Below, in pieces: positions 25,120 through 34,796 of a stretch of DNA of 64,000 nucleotides. Source of the DNA: Pseudomonas sp. 7P_10.2_Bac1 (lineage in GTDB: Bacteria > Pseudomonadota > Gammaproteobacteria > Pseudomonadales > Pseudomonadaceae); NCBI RefSeq assembly GCF_025465935.1, contig NZ_JANLNV010000026.1, forward strand, positions 62,001 through 126,000. Reading direction: 5' to 3'. The position numbers and the translations under genes were made by a program. How positions within the stretch are numbered: position 1 is the stretch's first letter; each line of letters starts with the position of its first letter. Under the pieces are notes generated by a model. The model searched no databases. It was given only the letters and a program-made list of their open reading frames with translations, and was not told the origin of the DNA.

Positions 25120-27075
25120 TCACGCGCCAGTTGAGGTCGGGTTTGATGCAGGATTATTGCGACTCAAAAGGTCGCGTAACTGATTTTTTTCTTCGGTACT
25201 AAGCTCGCCTTGACGTGCTTTTCGCAGAAGTTGCTCCAGATTTCGCTCACGTTGGCGTGCTGACAAGCTAGTTATGGTGTCGAAAAACTGTTGTTCAAGG
25301 TTGTCAGCATCAATTAGCCATTCCTTTTCCAGTAGTCTTTGTAACAGTCGCCCTTGCTCGGTGCCGTGCCAGCGTGACAGCAACTGAATAGAGCTTAGCC
25401 TAGGATTTTTCTGTACGGCTTCGACCAAAGCAATCAGTAGCTGATTATTGGTCTGGTCTTCGGCCGCAAAGTGCCCGGCGTCCTCAACTTTTTTTGCAAG
25501 TTGGGGGTGATGCAGCAGTGTGCGCAAGGCGGTCAAGGTGGGCGGTTCTACGCCGACCGGAACCCAGGCCTGCTCGCGTTCACCTCCGCGTTTGCCTTTT
25601 TTGTCCCAAGGTTTGTTATCCCATTTCTTACCGCCTGCGCCCTGCTTTTTCGGGGTCCATTCCTGTTGCGGGATGTACACGTCCGGTTGCTGGAAGTCGC
25701 TGTAATCGGGCATGGCATCGTAGTCGATACCAGGGTCGTACGCGGGTTGCGCCTGGGGTTTGACGGGTGCGCTCTGGGCCAGTTGGCTGACCATGTCATG
25801 GGTTAGGCCGGTGATTTCGGTCAGTCGCTGACGCATGAGTGTGCGCAGGTTGGCTCCTGGCACTTTGTCGATCAGCGGTGCGGCCAGCGTGACCATGTGG
25901 GCCTTGCCTTCCAGCGACCGCGGGTCGGCTTCTTCGGTCAGTTGCTGGAAGAAGTAATCGGCCAGAGGTTGTGCGTGCTGATTGATGCGGGCCTTGAAAG
26001 CGTCAGTACCTTCGGAGCGCACCAAGGTGTCCGGGTCTTCTCCTTCGGGCAAGAACAGGAAACGGGCACGGCGCCCGTCCTGCAAGCAGGAGAGGGTGGC
26101 CTCAAGGGCGCGCCAGGCGGCGTTGCGACCCGCCTGGTCACCGTCAAAGCAGAATAGAACGCTGGGCACCACGCGAAACAGGCGTTTCATGTGTTCTTCA
26201 CTGGTGGCGGTGCCGAGGGTGGCGACGGCATTGCGCAGGCCCTGCTGGGCCAGTGCGATCACGTCCATGTAACCTTCCACCACGATGATCTCATCGAGGC
26301 TGCGGTTGAACTTGCGTGCTTCGAACAGCCCGTACAGTTCCTGGCCCTTATGAAACACAGGGGTTTCCGGGGAGTTCAGGTACTTCGGTTTGTCGTCGCC
26401 CAACACGCGCCCGCCGAACGCAATGATACGGCCCCGGCTGTCGCGAATCGGGAACATGACACGGTCGCGAAAACGGTCATAGCGTTTGCCGGTCTCGGCG
26501 TTCTCCACCAGCAGCCCGGCATCAATCATCGCCTTTTGCTGCAGAGTGTCACTGCTCAAGTGCTTATACAGGTTGTCCCAACCGGGCGGGGCAAAGCCCA
26601 GGCCGAAGTCGCGGGCAATCTCGCCGGTCAAGCCGCGGCCTTTCAAGTACTCGACTGCGACTTTGCGCGCGGGATGGCTCTTGAGTGCTTGCCGGTAAAA
26701 GTCGGCTGCGGCGGTCAAAAGCGGGTAAAGCGGTGAGTCGGTCGGTTGACGTGGCTTGTGAGAGCGGCCGCTTTCTTCTCGTGGGACTTCCATGCCGGCA
26801 GCTTTCGCCAGTTCTTCGACGGCCTGGGGAAAGTCCAGGTTGTCGTGGTCCATGATGAAGCCAAGGGCGTTGCCGCCTGCGCCGCAGCCAAAACAGTAAT
26901 AAAACTGTTTGTCGGGGCTGACACTGAACGACGGTGTTTTCTCTTTGTGGAACGGGCAGCAGGCAGTGTAGTTCTTGCCGGCTTTTTTCATTTGCACGCG
27001 CGAGCTGACAACATCGACGATGTCGGTGCGGTTCAGAAGGTCGTCAATAAAGCTCTGGGGGATTAACCCGGCCAT
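25120..27075 (-). CDS. dnaG: DNA primase DnaG
   Basis: 651 residues. The N-terminal CHC2 zinc site is complete (Cys40, His43, Cys61, Cys64 in CCPFHKEK and YYCFGCGAGG). The TOPRIM core carries EGYMDV near residue 266 and FCFDGDQAG near 305. The C-terminal part is the helicase-binding domain, with a low-complexity Lys/Gly-rich linker around 485-505. It makes RNA primers at the replication fork. Upstream is rpsU, downstream rpoD. Confidence 0.97.
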   Translation of the reverse strand: MAGLIPQSFIDDLLNRTDIVDVVSSRVQMKKAGKNYTACCPFHKEKTPSFSVSPDKQFYYCFGCGAGGNALGFIMDHDNLDFPQAVEELAKAAGMEVPREESGRSHKPRQPTDSPLYPLLTAAADFYRQALKSHPARKVAVEYLKGRGLTGEIARDFGLGFAPPGWDNLYKHLSSDTLQQKAMIDAGLLVENAETGKRYDRFRDRVMFPIRDSRGRIIAFGGRVLGDDKPKYLNSPETPVFHKGQELYGLFEARKFNRSLDEIIVVEGYMDVIALAQQGLRNAVATLGTATSEEHMKRLFRVVPSVLFCFDGDQAGRNAAWRALEATLSCLQDGRRARFLFLPEGEDPDTLVRSEGTDAFKARINQHAQPLADYFFQQLTEEADPRSLEGKAHMVTLAAPLIDKVPGANLRTLMRQRLTEITGLTHDMVSQLAQSAPVKPQAQPAYDPGIDYDAMPDYSDFQQPDVYIPQQEWTPKKQGAGGKKWDNKPWDKKGKRGGEREQAWVPVGVEPPTLTALRTLLHHPQLAKKVEDAGHFAAEDQTNNQLLIALVEAVQKNPRLSSIQLLSRWHGTEQGRLLQRLLEKEWLIDADNLEQQFFDTITSLSARQRERNLEQLLRKARQGELSTEEKNQLRDLLSRNNPASNPTSTGA

Positions 27076-27548
27076 GGCGTTCTCGTCATCACGGTGCAGA
27101 AATTATCCCAGATGAGTGGCTTGCTCATGATGGCGTGCACGGGAGTGCGTTGCTCGATCGTGTGGCGTCTGCTCAGTCATTATGGGGAAGTGTATCTGTC
27201 GAATCTCATCTGACTAGCGTTTAATCAGCACGAATATGTTCGATAGGTGTTGCGCTTTGAGTCCGAATTGACCAGTGGTGGGTCTCGGGTTGCTCACTAG
27301 CAGGTACAGGAGAAGTACCTTGGGCCGATCATCTTGGGAGAGATCGGAAAAGTGTGCTCGTCGGTAGCCTTGTTAGGCTCGTCAGTAAAGACGTGCACCG
27401 CTGGCTGTTACAACCAGGTCTGACGTGGTGTTGCGCTTTGTCGTGGTCGCATGTGCGGCCTTGACGATAGAGCATGTAACTTGCTGCAACTGCCTACGGC
27501 CCGGCTTTAGGCCGGGCTTGGCAGAAGCTTGCAACGAACGTCTGTGTA
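27076..27548. other. rpsU-dnaG spacer of about 470 bp
   Basis: No gene seen. A stem GCCCGGC/GCCGGGC (27499-27505 with 27511-27517) about 30 bp after the rpsU stop probably reduces readthrough from rpsU. The rest should hold a dnaG promoter. The gap is longer than in E. coli. Confidence 0.55.
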
Positions 27549-27764
27549 TTAGTACAGACGAACGGCGCGGCGCTGCTCGCGCTGAACTTTCTTCGCGTGA
27601 CGCTTAACAGCTGCTGCTGCTTTGCGCTTACGCTCAGAAGTCGGCTTCTCGTAAAATTCGCGGCTGCGAACTTCAGCCAGTACACCGGCTTTTTCGCAGG
27701 AGCGCTTGAAACGACGCAGAGCTACGTCGAAGGGTTCGTTCTCTTTTACTTTGACGGCTGGCAT
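27549..27764 (-). CDS. rpsU: 30S ribosomal protein S21
   Basis: 71 residues, [20 protein letters not shown], then [20 protein letters not shown] and a basic tail ending RRAVRLY. It is the full length for bS21, involved in initiation on the 30S subunit. First gene of the macromolecular synthesis operon and divergent from tsaD, with about 200 bp of shared promoter region. Confidence 0.97.
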
Positions 27765-27962
27765 CCAGAGCTACCTTCATTCATTACCGGGGTCAACGTC
27801 CCAAGGCTTAATTGCGTTGTAAGACGTCGGTTTTTAAGGGTTGCGGATGTTAACCCCTCAACGGCCGGAATGCAAAGCCTCTGATCGAAAACCGCTGGTC
27901 GGGGGCGGGAGTGGCGACTATTATGCGCGCCTTCGAATTTAGCCTCAACAAGGCGTAAACCC

Positions 27963-28988
27963 ATGCTAGTACTGGGATTAGAAACTTCCTGCGACGAAAC
28001 CGGCGTCGCGCTATACGACAGTGAGCGCGGGCTTTTGGCCGATGCGCTGTTCAGTCAGATCGATCTGCACCGCGCTTATGGTGGTGTGGTGCCGGAGCTT
28101 GCCTCCAGGGATCACGTCAAACGCATGCTGCCCTTGATTCGTCAGGTGTTGGCGCAAGCGGATTGCGTGCCTACAGAGATTGACGCTATTGCCTACACGG
28201 CGGGCCCTGGGCTGGTCGGAGCCTTGCTGGTCGGGGCGTCGTGTGCCCAGGCGCTGGCCTTTGCCTGGGGTATTCCGGCTTTGGGCGTGCACCACATGGA
28301 GGGCCATTTGTTGGCTCCTATGCTGGAGGAGCACCCTCCTGAGTTTCCGTTCGTCGCTTTGTTGGTGTCCGGCGGTCATACGCAACTGGTTCGCGTCGAT
28401 GGCATTGGCCAATACGAGCTGTTGGGCGAGAGCCTGGATGATGCGGCAGGTGAAGCGTTCGACAAAACCGCGAAGATGATGGGGCTTCGTTACCCGGGTG
28501 GTCCGGAGATCGCGCGCCTGGCGGCACAAGGGGTGGCGGGTCGCTTTGTGTTTCCTCGGCCGATGACCGATCGTCCGGGGCTGGCGTTCAGTTTCAGCGG
28601 CCTTAAAACCTTCGCCCTGAATACATGGCAACGCTGTGTGGACGCTGGTGAGGACACTGAGCAGGCGCGTTGCGATATTTCGCTGGCATTCCAGCAGGCG
28701 GTAGTCGAGACGCTAACGATCAAGTGCAAGCGCGCGTTGAAGCACGCCGGGATGAAGCGTCTGGTGATTGCCGGTGGGGTCAGTGCAAACAAGGCGCTGC
28801 GTGATTCTCTTGAGAAAATGCTCGGCGAGATGAACGGTCACGTGTACTACGCCCGTCCTGAGTTCTGTACCGACAATGGCGCGATGATTGCCTTTGCCGG
28901 GTGTCAGCGTTTGTTGGCCGGTCAGCATGAAAGCCTGGCGATCAGCGTGCAGGCGCGTTGGCCGATGGAGCAGTTAAAGCCGCTGTAA
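27963..28988 (+). CDS. tsaD: tRNA N6-threonylcarbamoyladenosine transferase TsaD
   Basis: 341 residues. Opens [19 protein letters not shown], with the metal ligands His111 and His115 in HHMEGH, the nucleotide site VSGGHTQL, and [10 protein letters not shown] near 258. It transfers threonylcarbamoyl to A37 of ANN-decoding tRNAs, together with TsaB/E encoded elsewhere. Divergent from rpsU, a conserved gamma-proteobacterial arrangement. Confidence 0.97.
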   Translation: MLVLGLETSCDETGVALYDSERGLLADALFSQIDLHRAYGGVVPELASRDHVKRMLPLIRQVLAQADCVPTEIDAIAYTAGPGLVGALLVGASCAQALAFAWGIPALGVHHMEGHLLAPMLEEHPPEFPFVALLVSGGHTQLVRVDGIGQYELLGESLDDAAGEAFDKTAKMMGLRYPGGPEIARLAAQGVAGRFVFPRPMTDRPGLAFSFSGLKTFALNTWQRCVDAGEDTEQARCDISLAFQQAVVETLTIKCKRALKHAGMKRLVIAGGVSANKALRDSLEKMLGEMNGHVYYARPEFCTDNGAMIAFAGCQRLLAGQHESLAISVQARWPMEQLKPL

Positions 28989-29008
28989 GTGCGGGCTGGC
29001 CGAGCGAT

Positions 29009-29578
29009 TCAGAAATGCCGTTCGCGCCCGGCCATCAGGTCGCGTAAATTGCTGCGGTGCCGCCAGACAATGAGCGTCGTCAGGGCGCTCATGGGTAGCA
29101 GGGCTCCAGGCTCTTGCCAGGCCAGCAGAGGCAGCGTCAGGGGCGCGGCAATCAGCGATGCCAGCGAGCTGGTGCGGCTGAGTTGGAAGGTCAGCAGCCA
29201 GGCAACGGCAGCCAGCAAGGCCGCGGGCGGGTAAAGCCCTAGCAGCATGCCGGCGGCGGTGGCGACGCCCTTGCCGCCACGAAAGCGGAAGTACAGTGGA
29301 TACATATGCCCGACAACGGCGCAGGCACCGATCCAGGCTTGTTGCTGGAGCGAGCAGCCCAGTTGGTAGGCCAGCAATACCGGTAAAAGCCCTTTGCACA
29401 GATCGCCAAGCAAGGTCAGGATGGCGAGCTTTTTACCGGCCAGGCGCAGCATGTTGGTTGCGCCGGCATTGCCTGAGCCACTCATTCGCGGGTCGGGATT
29501 TCCCGTCAGGCGGCTGAGCAAAATAGCGAAGGACATAGAACCAAGCAGGTAGGCGAGGATCGCCAGTAACCAAAACAT
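29009..29578 (-). CDS. plsY: Acyl-phosphate glycerol-3-phosphate acyltransferase PlsY
   Basis: 189 residues with five membrane helices. The conserved loops are [16 protein letters not shown] (33-48), [12 protein letters not shown] near 100 and the C-terminal [13 protein letters not shown]. It acylates glycerol-3-phosphate in the inner membrane. I use the ATG at the MFWLLAIL start rather than six codons upstream, which fits the family length. Convergent with tsaD, divergent from folB. Confidence 0.93.
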   Translation of the reverse strand: MFWLLAILAYLLGSMSFAILLSRLTGNPDPRMSGSGNAGATNMLRLAGKKLAILTLLGDLCKGLLPVLLAYQLGCSLQQQAWIGACAVVGHMYPLYFRFRGGKGVATAAGMLLGLYPPAALLAAVAWLLTFQLSRTSSLASLIAAPLTLPLLAWQEPGALLPMSALTTLIVWRHRSNLRDLMAGRERHF

Positions 29579-29652
29579 GCTAACTATTCCGGGCAAGGAC
29601 GCCCTGATTCTAACGGCGCATTGCGCCCTTGTCGTGCTGCGGAGAAGAGTGC

Positions 29653-30006
29653 TTGGACAGAGTGTTTATCGAGGGCCTGGAAGTTGACACCGTTATCGGT
29701 GCGTATGACTGGGAGCGTGGCATCCGTCAGTGCCTGCGGCTTGATCTGAGTTTTGCGTGGGATAACCGCCCGGCAGCTGCCGGAGACGACCTGACGCTGG
29801 CTTTGGATTATGCGAGCGTATCAGCGCGTATTCAGGCGTTTGCCGAGCAGGCTCAATACCAACTGGTAGAAACCTTTGCCGAGCGTTTGGCCGAAGTGTT
29901 GATGAGCGAATTCAATATTCCCTGGTTGCACCTCAAACTGACCAAGCCCGGCGCCGTTTCGGCGGCCACTGGGGTGGGTGTGGAGATTGAGCGCGGATGT
30001 CGCTGA
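29653..30006 (+). CDS. folB: Dihydroneopterin aldolase FolB
   Basis: 117 residues beginning [21 protein letters not shown], with active-site Glu in [11 protein letters not shown] and Lys in LKLTKPGAV. The enzyme cleaves dihydroneopterin in folate synthesis. A TTG start at 29653 is chosen because GGAGAAGAG lies just upstream and the family begins with this DRVFIEGL text; an ATG eight codons earlier gives a non-homologous Cys-rich lead. Overlaps folK by 10 bp. Confidence 0.92.
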   Translation: MDRVFIEGLEVDTVIGAYDWERGIRQCLRLDLSFAWDNRPAAAGDDLTLALDYASVSARIQAFAEQAQYQLVETFAERLAEVLMSEFNIPWLHLKLTKPGAVSAATGVGVEIERGCR

Positions 30007-30515
30007 CAGAGGTTTATCTCGGGCTCGGCAGCAATGTCGAGCGGGAACAGCATTTGTGCGCCGGGCTTGAAGCGCTCGCAGAATTTTTGCATGACATGCA
30101 GTGTTCGGCTGTTTTTGAGAGTCAGCCGGTCGGCATCAAGAGCGGGCCTTTTTTCAATCTTGTGGTGTCGGCAAAAACTGACTTACTGCTGGTTGAATTA
30201 AGCCGACGTTTAAAGCTGATTGAAGCGGATAACGGCCGTTACGCTCATGATCGCAAGGGGCTACCGCTGGATATCGACGTGTTGTTTTACGGGGATCTGG
30301 TGGGCAATTTTGAGGGCCTGACTTTGCCTCGCGCAGAAATTCTCAAGAACGCGTTTGTGTTGTGGCCCTTGTCTTTGATTGCGCCTGAGAAGCTGCATCT
30401 GGGCGTGGGCAAGACCCTTGCGCAGTTGTGGGCCGATGCTCAGATCGACCAGGTTCTGGCGCCTGTGGCGTTCGAGTGGCGGGGCCTGCAATTGACGCCG
30501 GCAAACCTGTTATGA
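29997..30515 (+). CDS. folK: HPPK: 6-hydroxymethyl-dihydropterin pyrophosphokinase FolK
   Basis: 172 residues. The family start YLGLGSNVE and the PLDIDVLFYGD signature (about 90-100) are present, along with FFNLVVSAKT. It uses the product of FolB, and the overlap with folB makes a two-gene folate operon. Slightly longer than the E. coli enzyme at the C-terminus. Confidence 0.93.
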   Translation: MSLTEVYLGLGSNVEREQHLCAGLEALAEFLHDMQCSAVFESQPVGIKSGPFFNLVVSAKTDLLLVELSRRLKLIEADNGRYAHDRKGLPLDIDVLFYGDLVGNFEGLTLPRAEILKNAFVLWPLSLIAPEKLHLGVGKTLAQLWADAQIDQVLAPVAFEWRGLQLTPANLL

Positions 30516-30520
30516 ATATG

Positions 30521-30560
30521 CCTCGCGATCTTTTAAAAGATCGCGAGGCAAGCTCGCTCC
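30521..30560. repeat. Palindromic terminator with REP-like tail after folK
   Basis: CCTCGCGATCTTTT and AAAAGATCGCGAGG (30521-30548) form a perfect 28-bp palindrome, followed by CAAGCTCGCTCC, the usual end of a Pseudomonas REP. It separates the convergent folK and cca. A related copy is at 51347-51400. Confidence 0.75.
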
Positions 30561-30569
30561 GCAGAAGAA

Positions 30570-31799
30570 TCAGTGTTTGGCGGCGCCTTTGTAGGCTTGC
30601 AGGGCCTTGAGGCGTTCATGATTGAGGGCCTTGCCCAGCTCGGGGCCTTTGAAACCTTGCTCGATCAACGGTTGAACTGCTACGGCTTGGGCTGCCAAGG
30701 CCGCACCGCGCAAGTAATCAGCTTGCGGATAAGCGCGATCTTCCAGGCCTAAACGCCCTCTGGCGTCCATCTCGCATGCCACCACGAACTCTTCAAAACG
30801 CTGCGGGCGGCGGTATACGTCAAAACGCTGCAGCAGATCCAGCAATGTCGAAGCTCGAAGTTCAAGGGCGCGATGGCCATGGGTGTGATACTCGCCCACC
30901 AACAGCGCCAACTCTTGGCAATCTCTCGGAACTTTGTAGCGCTCGTTGACGGCTTTGATCAGGCGCAGCCCTTTGTGTTCGTGGGCAATATGCCTTGGCC
31001 AGTCGCTTTCGGGGGTTAGCCCTTTACCCAAGTCGTGTAGCAGGCATGCCCAGCGCACTGTCAGTGGTTGCTGATGCAAAGCCGCCTGTTCAAGCACGCT
31101 GAGTGTATGCAGACCGCTGTCGATTTCCGGGTGATGGGCGGGAGGTTGCGGTACGCCAAAGAGTGCGTTGACCTCTGGGAGCAACACTTCAAGCGCACCA
31201 CAACTGCGCAGCACTTCTATGAATACCTGTGGGTGATCTTCCATCAGCGCGCGGGACATTTCTTTCCAACAGCGTTCTGGCGTCAGTGCCTTTAATTCGC
31301 CAGAGGCTGACAGTTGGCGCATCAGTTCCAATGTCTCGGGGGCGATGCAGAAGCCCAGCCCGGCATAGCGTGCGGCAAATCGGGCTACACGCAAAACGCG
31401 CAGGGGGTCTTCGGCGAAAGCGGGGGAGACGTGGCGCAGAATGCGCGCCTCGAGGTCCTGCTGCCCGTGATACGGGTCGGTTACATTGCCGTCGTCGTCT
31501 TCGGCCATGGCGTTGATGGTCAAATCACGACGAATCAGGTCTTCTTCAAGGGTGACATCGGGGCTGGCATGGAAAACGAAGCCGCCATAGCCATGGCCAC
31601 TTTTACGTTCGGTTCGGGCAAGTGCGTATTCTTCACCGGTTTTTGGGTGAAGAAACACCGGGAAGTCCGACCCGACCGGGCGATATCCTTCAGCGAGCAT
31701 CTGCTCGGCAGTGGCGCCCACTACGACCCGGTCGATATCGGTGACCGGTTTGCCCAGCAAGCGATCGCGCACCGCGCCGCCCACTTTATAGATCTTCAT
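30570..31799 (-). CDS. cca: tRNA nucleotidyltransferase / CCA-adding enzyme with HD domain
   Basis: 409 residues. Class II nucleotidyltransferase head [15 protein letters not shown] with the two catalytic Asp of TDIDRVVVG (21 and 23), [12 protein letters not shown] near 91-102, and a C-terminal HD phosphohydrolase motif LLHDLGKG near 254. This is the multifunctional bacterial form (CCA addition plus 2',3'-cyclic phosphodiesterase). Convergent with folK. Confidence 0.95.
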   Translation of the reverse strand: MKIYKVGGAVRDRLLGKPVTDIDRVVVGATAEQMLAEGYRPVGSDFPVFLHPKTGEEYALARTERKSGHGYGGFVFHASPDVTLEEDLIRRDLTINAMAEDDDGNVTDPYHGQQDLEARILRHVSPAFAEDPLRVLRVARFAARYAGLGFCIAPETLELMRQLSASGELKALTPERCWKEMSRALMEDHPQVFIEVLRSCGALEVLLPEVNALFGVPQPPAHHPEIDSGLHTLSVLEQAALHQQPLTVRWACLLHDLGKGLTPESDWPRHIAHEHKGLRLIKAVNERYKVPRDCQELALLVGEYHTHGHRALELRASTLLDLLQRFDVYRRPQRFEEFVVACEMDARGRLGLEDRAYPQADYLRGAALAAQAVAVQPLIEQGFKGPELGKALNHERLKALQAYKGAAKH

Positions 31800-31860
31800 A
31801 AAAAGCCTCCGTTAGCGCGACAGGATAACCCGTGTGCCGCGCAAACGGAGGCCCAAGTTA

Positions 31861-33423
31861 TTACAGGTGAAGCGCGGACAAATCCAGACGGCTGTAGTCA
31901 TTTTCACCATGCTCACCCTTGGGCGGCACGTGGTGGACTTTCATGACCTGGTCGCCTTGTACGGTTTCAAGATGAATATCGAAGCCCCAGAGACGGTGCA
32001 GGTGCTTGAGGACCTCATCGGTAGAGTCGCCCAGTGGTTTGCGGTCGTGTTGTTGATGGCGCAAGGTCAGTGAGCGATCGCCGCGACGATCAATGCTCCA
32101 GATCTGCACGTTAGGTTCCCGATTGCCCAGGTTGTATTGTGCCGCCAGCGTTTCGCGTATGACGCGGTAACCGTTCTCGTCGTGAATCGCTGGCACCAGT
32201 AGATCGTCTTTTTGATCGTCGTCCATGATGCTGAAGAGTTTGAGGTCGCGAATGACCTTGGGTGACAGATATTGCAGGATGAAACTCTCGTCCTTGAAGC
32301 TGCTCATGGCAAATTTGATGCTCGATAGCCAGTCACTGCCTGCCAGTTCCGGGAACCAGCGACGGTCTTCTTCGGTAGGGTTTTCGCACATCCGCCGGAT
32401 GTCCTGGTACATCGCAAAGCCCAGTGCGTAGGGGTTGATTCCGCTGTAGTAGGGGCTGTCAAAGCCTGGCTGAAACACCACGCTGGTGTGTGAGGTCAAA
32501 AACTCCATCATGAAGCCATCGGTGACCAGCCCTTCGTCGTACAGGTCGTTCATCAGCGTGTAGTGCCAGAACGTCGCCCAGCCCTCGTTCATCACTTGAG
32601 TCTGGCGCTGTGGGTAAAAGTATTGGGCGATTTTGCGCACAATACGCACGATTTCACGCTGCCAAGGCTCCAGCAGGGGGGCGTGCTTTTCGATGAAATA
32701 CAGAATGTTTTCCTGCGGCTCCTCAGGGAAGCGGGCGTTGTCCTTTTCACTGGATTTGCCCGCGCCCTTGGGAATCGTGCGCCACAGATCGTTGATCTGC
32801 TTTTGCAGGTGTTCTTCACGGTCTTTCTGACGCCGGCGCTCTTCCTCGGCAGAGATCGGGTAGGGGCGCTTGTAGCGGTCCACACCGTAGTTCATCAAGG
32901 CGTGGCAGGAGTCGAGCAGGTCTTCGACGGCGTCAATGCCATAGCGCTCTTCGCATTGCATGATGTACTGCTTGGCGAACACCAGGTAATCAATGATTGA
33001 GCTGGCATCGGTCCAGGTCCGAAACAGATAGTTGCCCTTGAAAAAACTGTTGTGCCCATAGCACGCGTGGGCCACCACCAGGGCTTGCATGCAGATGGTG
33101 TTTTCTTCCATCAGATATGCAATGCAGGGATCGGAGTTGATAACGATTTCATAGGCCAGCCCCATCTGCCCACGGCTGTAGGACTTCTCGGTGCTCAAGA
33201 AGTGTTTGCCGTAGGACCAGTGGTGGTAACCCAGTGGCATACCGACAGACGCATAGGCGTCCATCATTTGTTCAGCGGTGATCACCTCGATCTGGTTGGG
33301 GTAAGTGTCCAGTGCATAGCGTTCCGCGAGGCGGCTGATTTCGCGGTCGTAAGCCTGGATCAGCTCAAAGGTCCACTCTGACCCCGTGGAAATGGGTTGG
33401 CGTTTATGCTCTTTGGCGGTCAT
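31861..33423 (-). CDS. SpoVR family protein
   Basis: 520 residues, with [19 protein letters not shown] and [17 protein letters not shown] as family hallmarks. The E. coli relative is YcgB, co-regulated by starvation, and the molecular role is not established. It overlaps the start of the yeaH-like gene by 4 bp and is the last gene of a prkA-yeaH-spoVR operon, a conserved stress-response trio. Confidence 0.92.
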   Translation of the reverse strand: MTAKEHKRQPISTGSEWTFELIQAYDREISRLAERYALDTYPNQIEVITAEQMMDAYASVGMPLGYHHWSYGKHFLSTEKSYSRGQMGLAYEIVINSDPCIAYLMEENTICMQALVVAHACYGHNSFFKGNYLFRTWTDASSIIDYLVFAKQYIMQCEERYGIDAVEDLLDSCHALMNYGVDRYKRPYPISAEEERRRQKDREEHLQKQINDLWRTIPKGAGKSSEKDNARFPEEPQENILYFIEKHAPLLEPWQREIVRIVRKIAQYFYPQRQTQVMNEGWATFWHYTLMNDLYDEGLVTDGFMMEFLTSHTSVVFQPGFDSPYYSGINPYALGFAMYQDIRRMCENPTEEDRRWFPELAGSDWLSSIKFAMSSFKDESFILQYLSPKVIRDLKLFSIMDDDQKDDLLVPAIHDENGYRVIRETLAAQYNLGNREPNVQIWSIDRRGDRSLTLRHQQHDRKPLGDSTDEVLKHLHRLWGFDIHLETVQGDQVMKVHHVPPKGEHGENDYSRLDLSALHL

Positions 33424-34694
33424 GTGGCTAACCTGCGCTGGAAGAGTTCACGGAAGACCGGATATATATCGCCGGCCGAGACCAATTGCTGTTGAGCGAA
33501 GGTGTCGGGAAACGACTCTCTGATGCGCTCATATTCAAACCAGAGGGCCTGATGTTCACGTGGGGTGATCTCGACGTACGTGTAGTACTGCACGAACGGC
33601 ATGATCTGCTTGGTCAGGATATCCCGGCAAATGGGTGAGTCATCGTTCCAGTTATCACCGTCGGAGGCCTGGGCGGCGTAGATGTTCCACTCGTTGGCGG
33701 GGTAGCGCTCGGCCATGATCTCCTGCATCAGTTTGAGCGCGCTGGAGACGATGGTGCCACCGGTTTCCCGGGAATAGAAAAACTCTTCCTCGTCCACTTC
33801 GCGAGCGCTGGTGTGATGGCGAATAAACACTACATCGATCTTGTCGTAGTTCCGCTTGAGGAACAGGTACAAGAGGATGAAGAAGCGTTTGGCGATGTCC
33901 TTGGTGGCTTGGGTCATGGACCCGGAAACGTCCATCAGGCAGAACATCACGGCTTTGGAGCTGGGGTTGGGTTGCTTGACCAGCAGGTTGTATTTGAGGT
34001 CGAAGGTGTCGAGGAACGGCACGCGATGTATCCGCGCACTGAGTTTCTCGATTTCGGCCTCGATTTCCTTGATATCGCCGAAGTTGTCTGGCTCTTCACG
34101 TTTTAACCGTTCAAGTTCGGCTTTGGCTTCCTTGAGTTTGGCTCGGCTGCTGCCAGACAGGGCAATACGCCGCGCGTGGGCCGAGCGCAGGGTGCGGATG
34201 ATGTTGATGCGCGACGGGTTACCCTCGCTGCTGATACCGGCGCGAACGGTCTTGAAGGTGTCGGTACCGGTCAGGTGGCGCTTGATCAGATTGGGCAGCT
34301 CGAGGTCTTCGAACATGAATTCGAGGAACTCTTCCTGGGTGATCTGGAAGACGAACTCGTCCATGCCCTCGCCGGAGTTGCCCGCTTTGCCCGGGCCGCC
34401 ACCCCCGCCTCCACCGCCTTGAGGGCGCTGGATATGTTCGCCGCTGGTGAATTCCTTGTTGCCGGGGTGAACAGTGGTTTGCTTGCCGCCTCGGCCATGG
34501 TGCAGCACGGGCTCGTCGATATCGCGGCCCGGGATGCTGATTTGCTCGCCATGTTCCATGTCGGTGATGGAACGATGGCCTACGGCCTCTTCGACCGCCT
34601 TTTTGATGTGGTCGCGGTAGCGCCGCAGGAAACGCTGGCGGTTTACCGTGCTTTTGTTCTTGCCGTTGAGGCGTCGGTCGATCACATAGCTCAT
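33420..34694 (-). CDS. YeaH/YhbH family protein (DUF444)
   Basis: 424 residues. The first 60 are basic and disordered ([20 protein letters not shown]), residues 92-105 include a run of glycines, and the rest is a von Willebrand A-type fold with [16 protein letters not shown] (MIDAS-like DxSxS). Its E. coli homologue YeaH is co-transcribed with the kinase YeaG. Overlap with the SpoVR gene suggests coupled translation. Confidence 0.92.
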   Translation of the reverse strand: MSYVIDRRLNGKNKSTVNRQRFLRRYRDHIKKAVEEAVGHRSITDMEHGEQISIPGRDIDEPVLHHGRGGKQTTVHPGNKEFTSGEHIQRPQGGGGGGGGPGKAGNSGEGMDEFVFQITQEEFLEFMFEDLELPNLIKRHLTGTDTFKTVRAGISSEGNPSRINIIRTLRSAHARRIALSGSSRAKLKEAKAELERLKREEPDNFGDIKEIEAEIEKLSARIHRVPFLDTFDLKYNLLVKQPNPSSKAVMFCLMDVSGSMTQATKDIAKRFFILLYLFLKRNYDKIDVVFIRHHTSAREVDEEEFFYSRETGGTIVSSALKLMQEIMAERYPANEWNIYAAQASDGDNWNDDSPICRDILTKQIMPFVQYYTYVEITPREHQALWFEYERIRESFPDTFAQQQLVSAGDIYPVFRELFQRRLAT

Positions 34695-34708
34695 TAGGCC
34701 CTCCGGGC

Positions 34709-34796
34709 AGCTTCAAGTTGTAAGCTGCAAGCTGCAAGTCGAAGCACACGGCGTGTGTTTGTTCTTGCAGCTTGAGGCTTGAGGCTTACAGCTGAC
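34709..34796. repeat. Inverted repeat between yeaH-like gene and prkA
   Basis: CAAGCTGCAAG (34728-34738) and CTTGCAGCTTG (34764-34774) are perfect arms, with further partial copies of AGCTTGAGGCTTGAGGCTTAC and its complement outside them. It fills the gap inside the prkA operon and is a dispersed Pseudomonas repeat type. The hairpin could set unequal expression of the kinase and downstream genes. Confidence 0.6.
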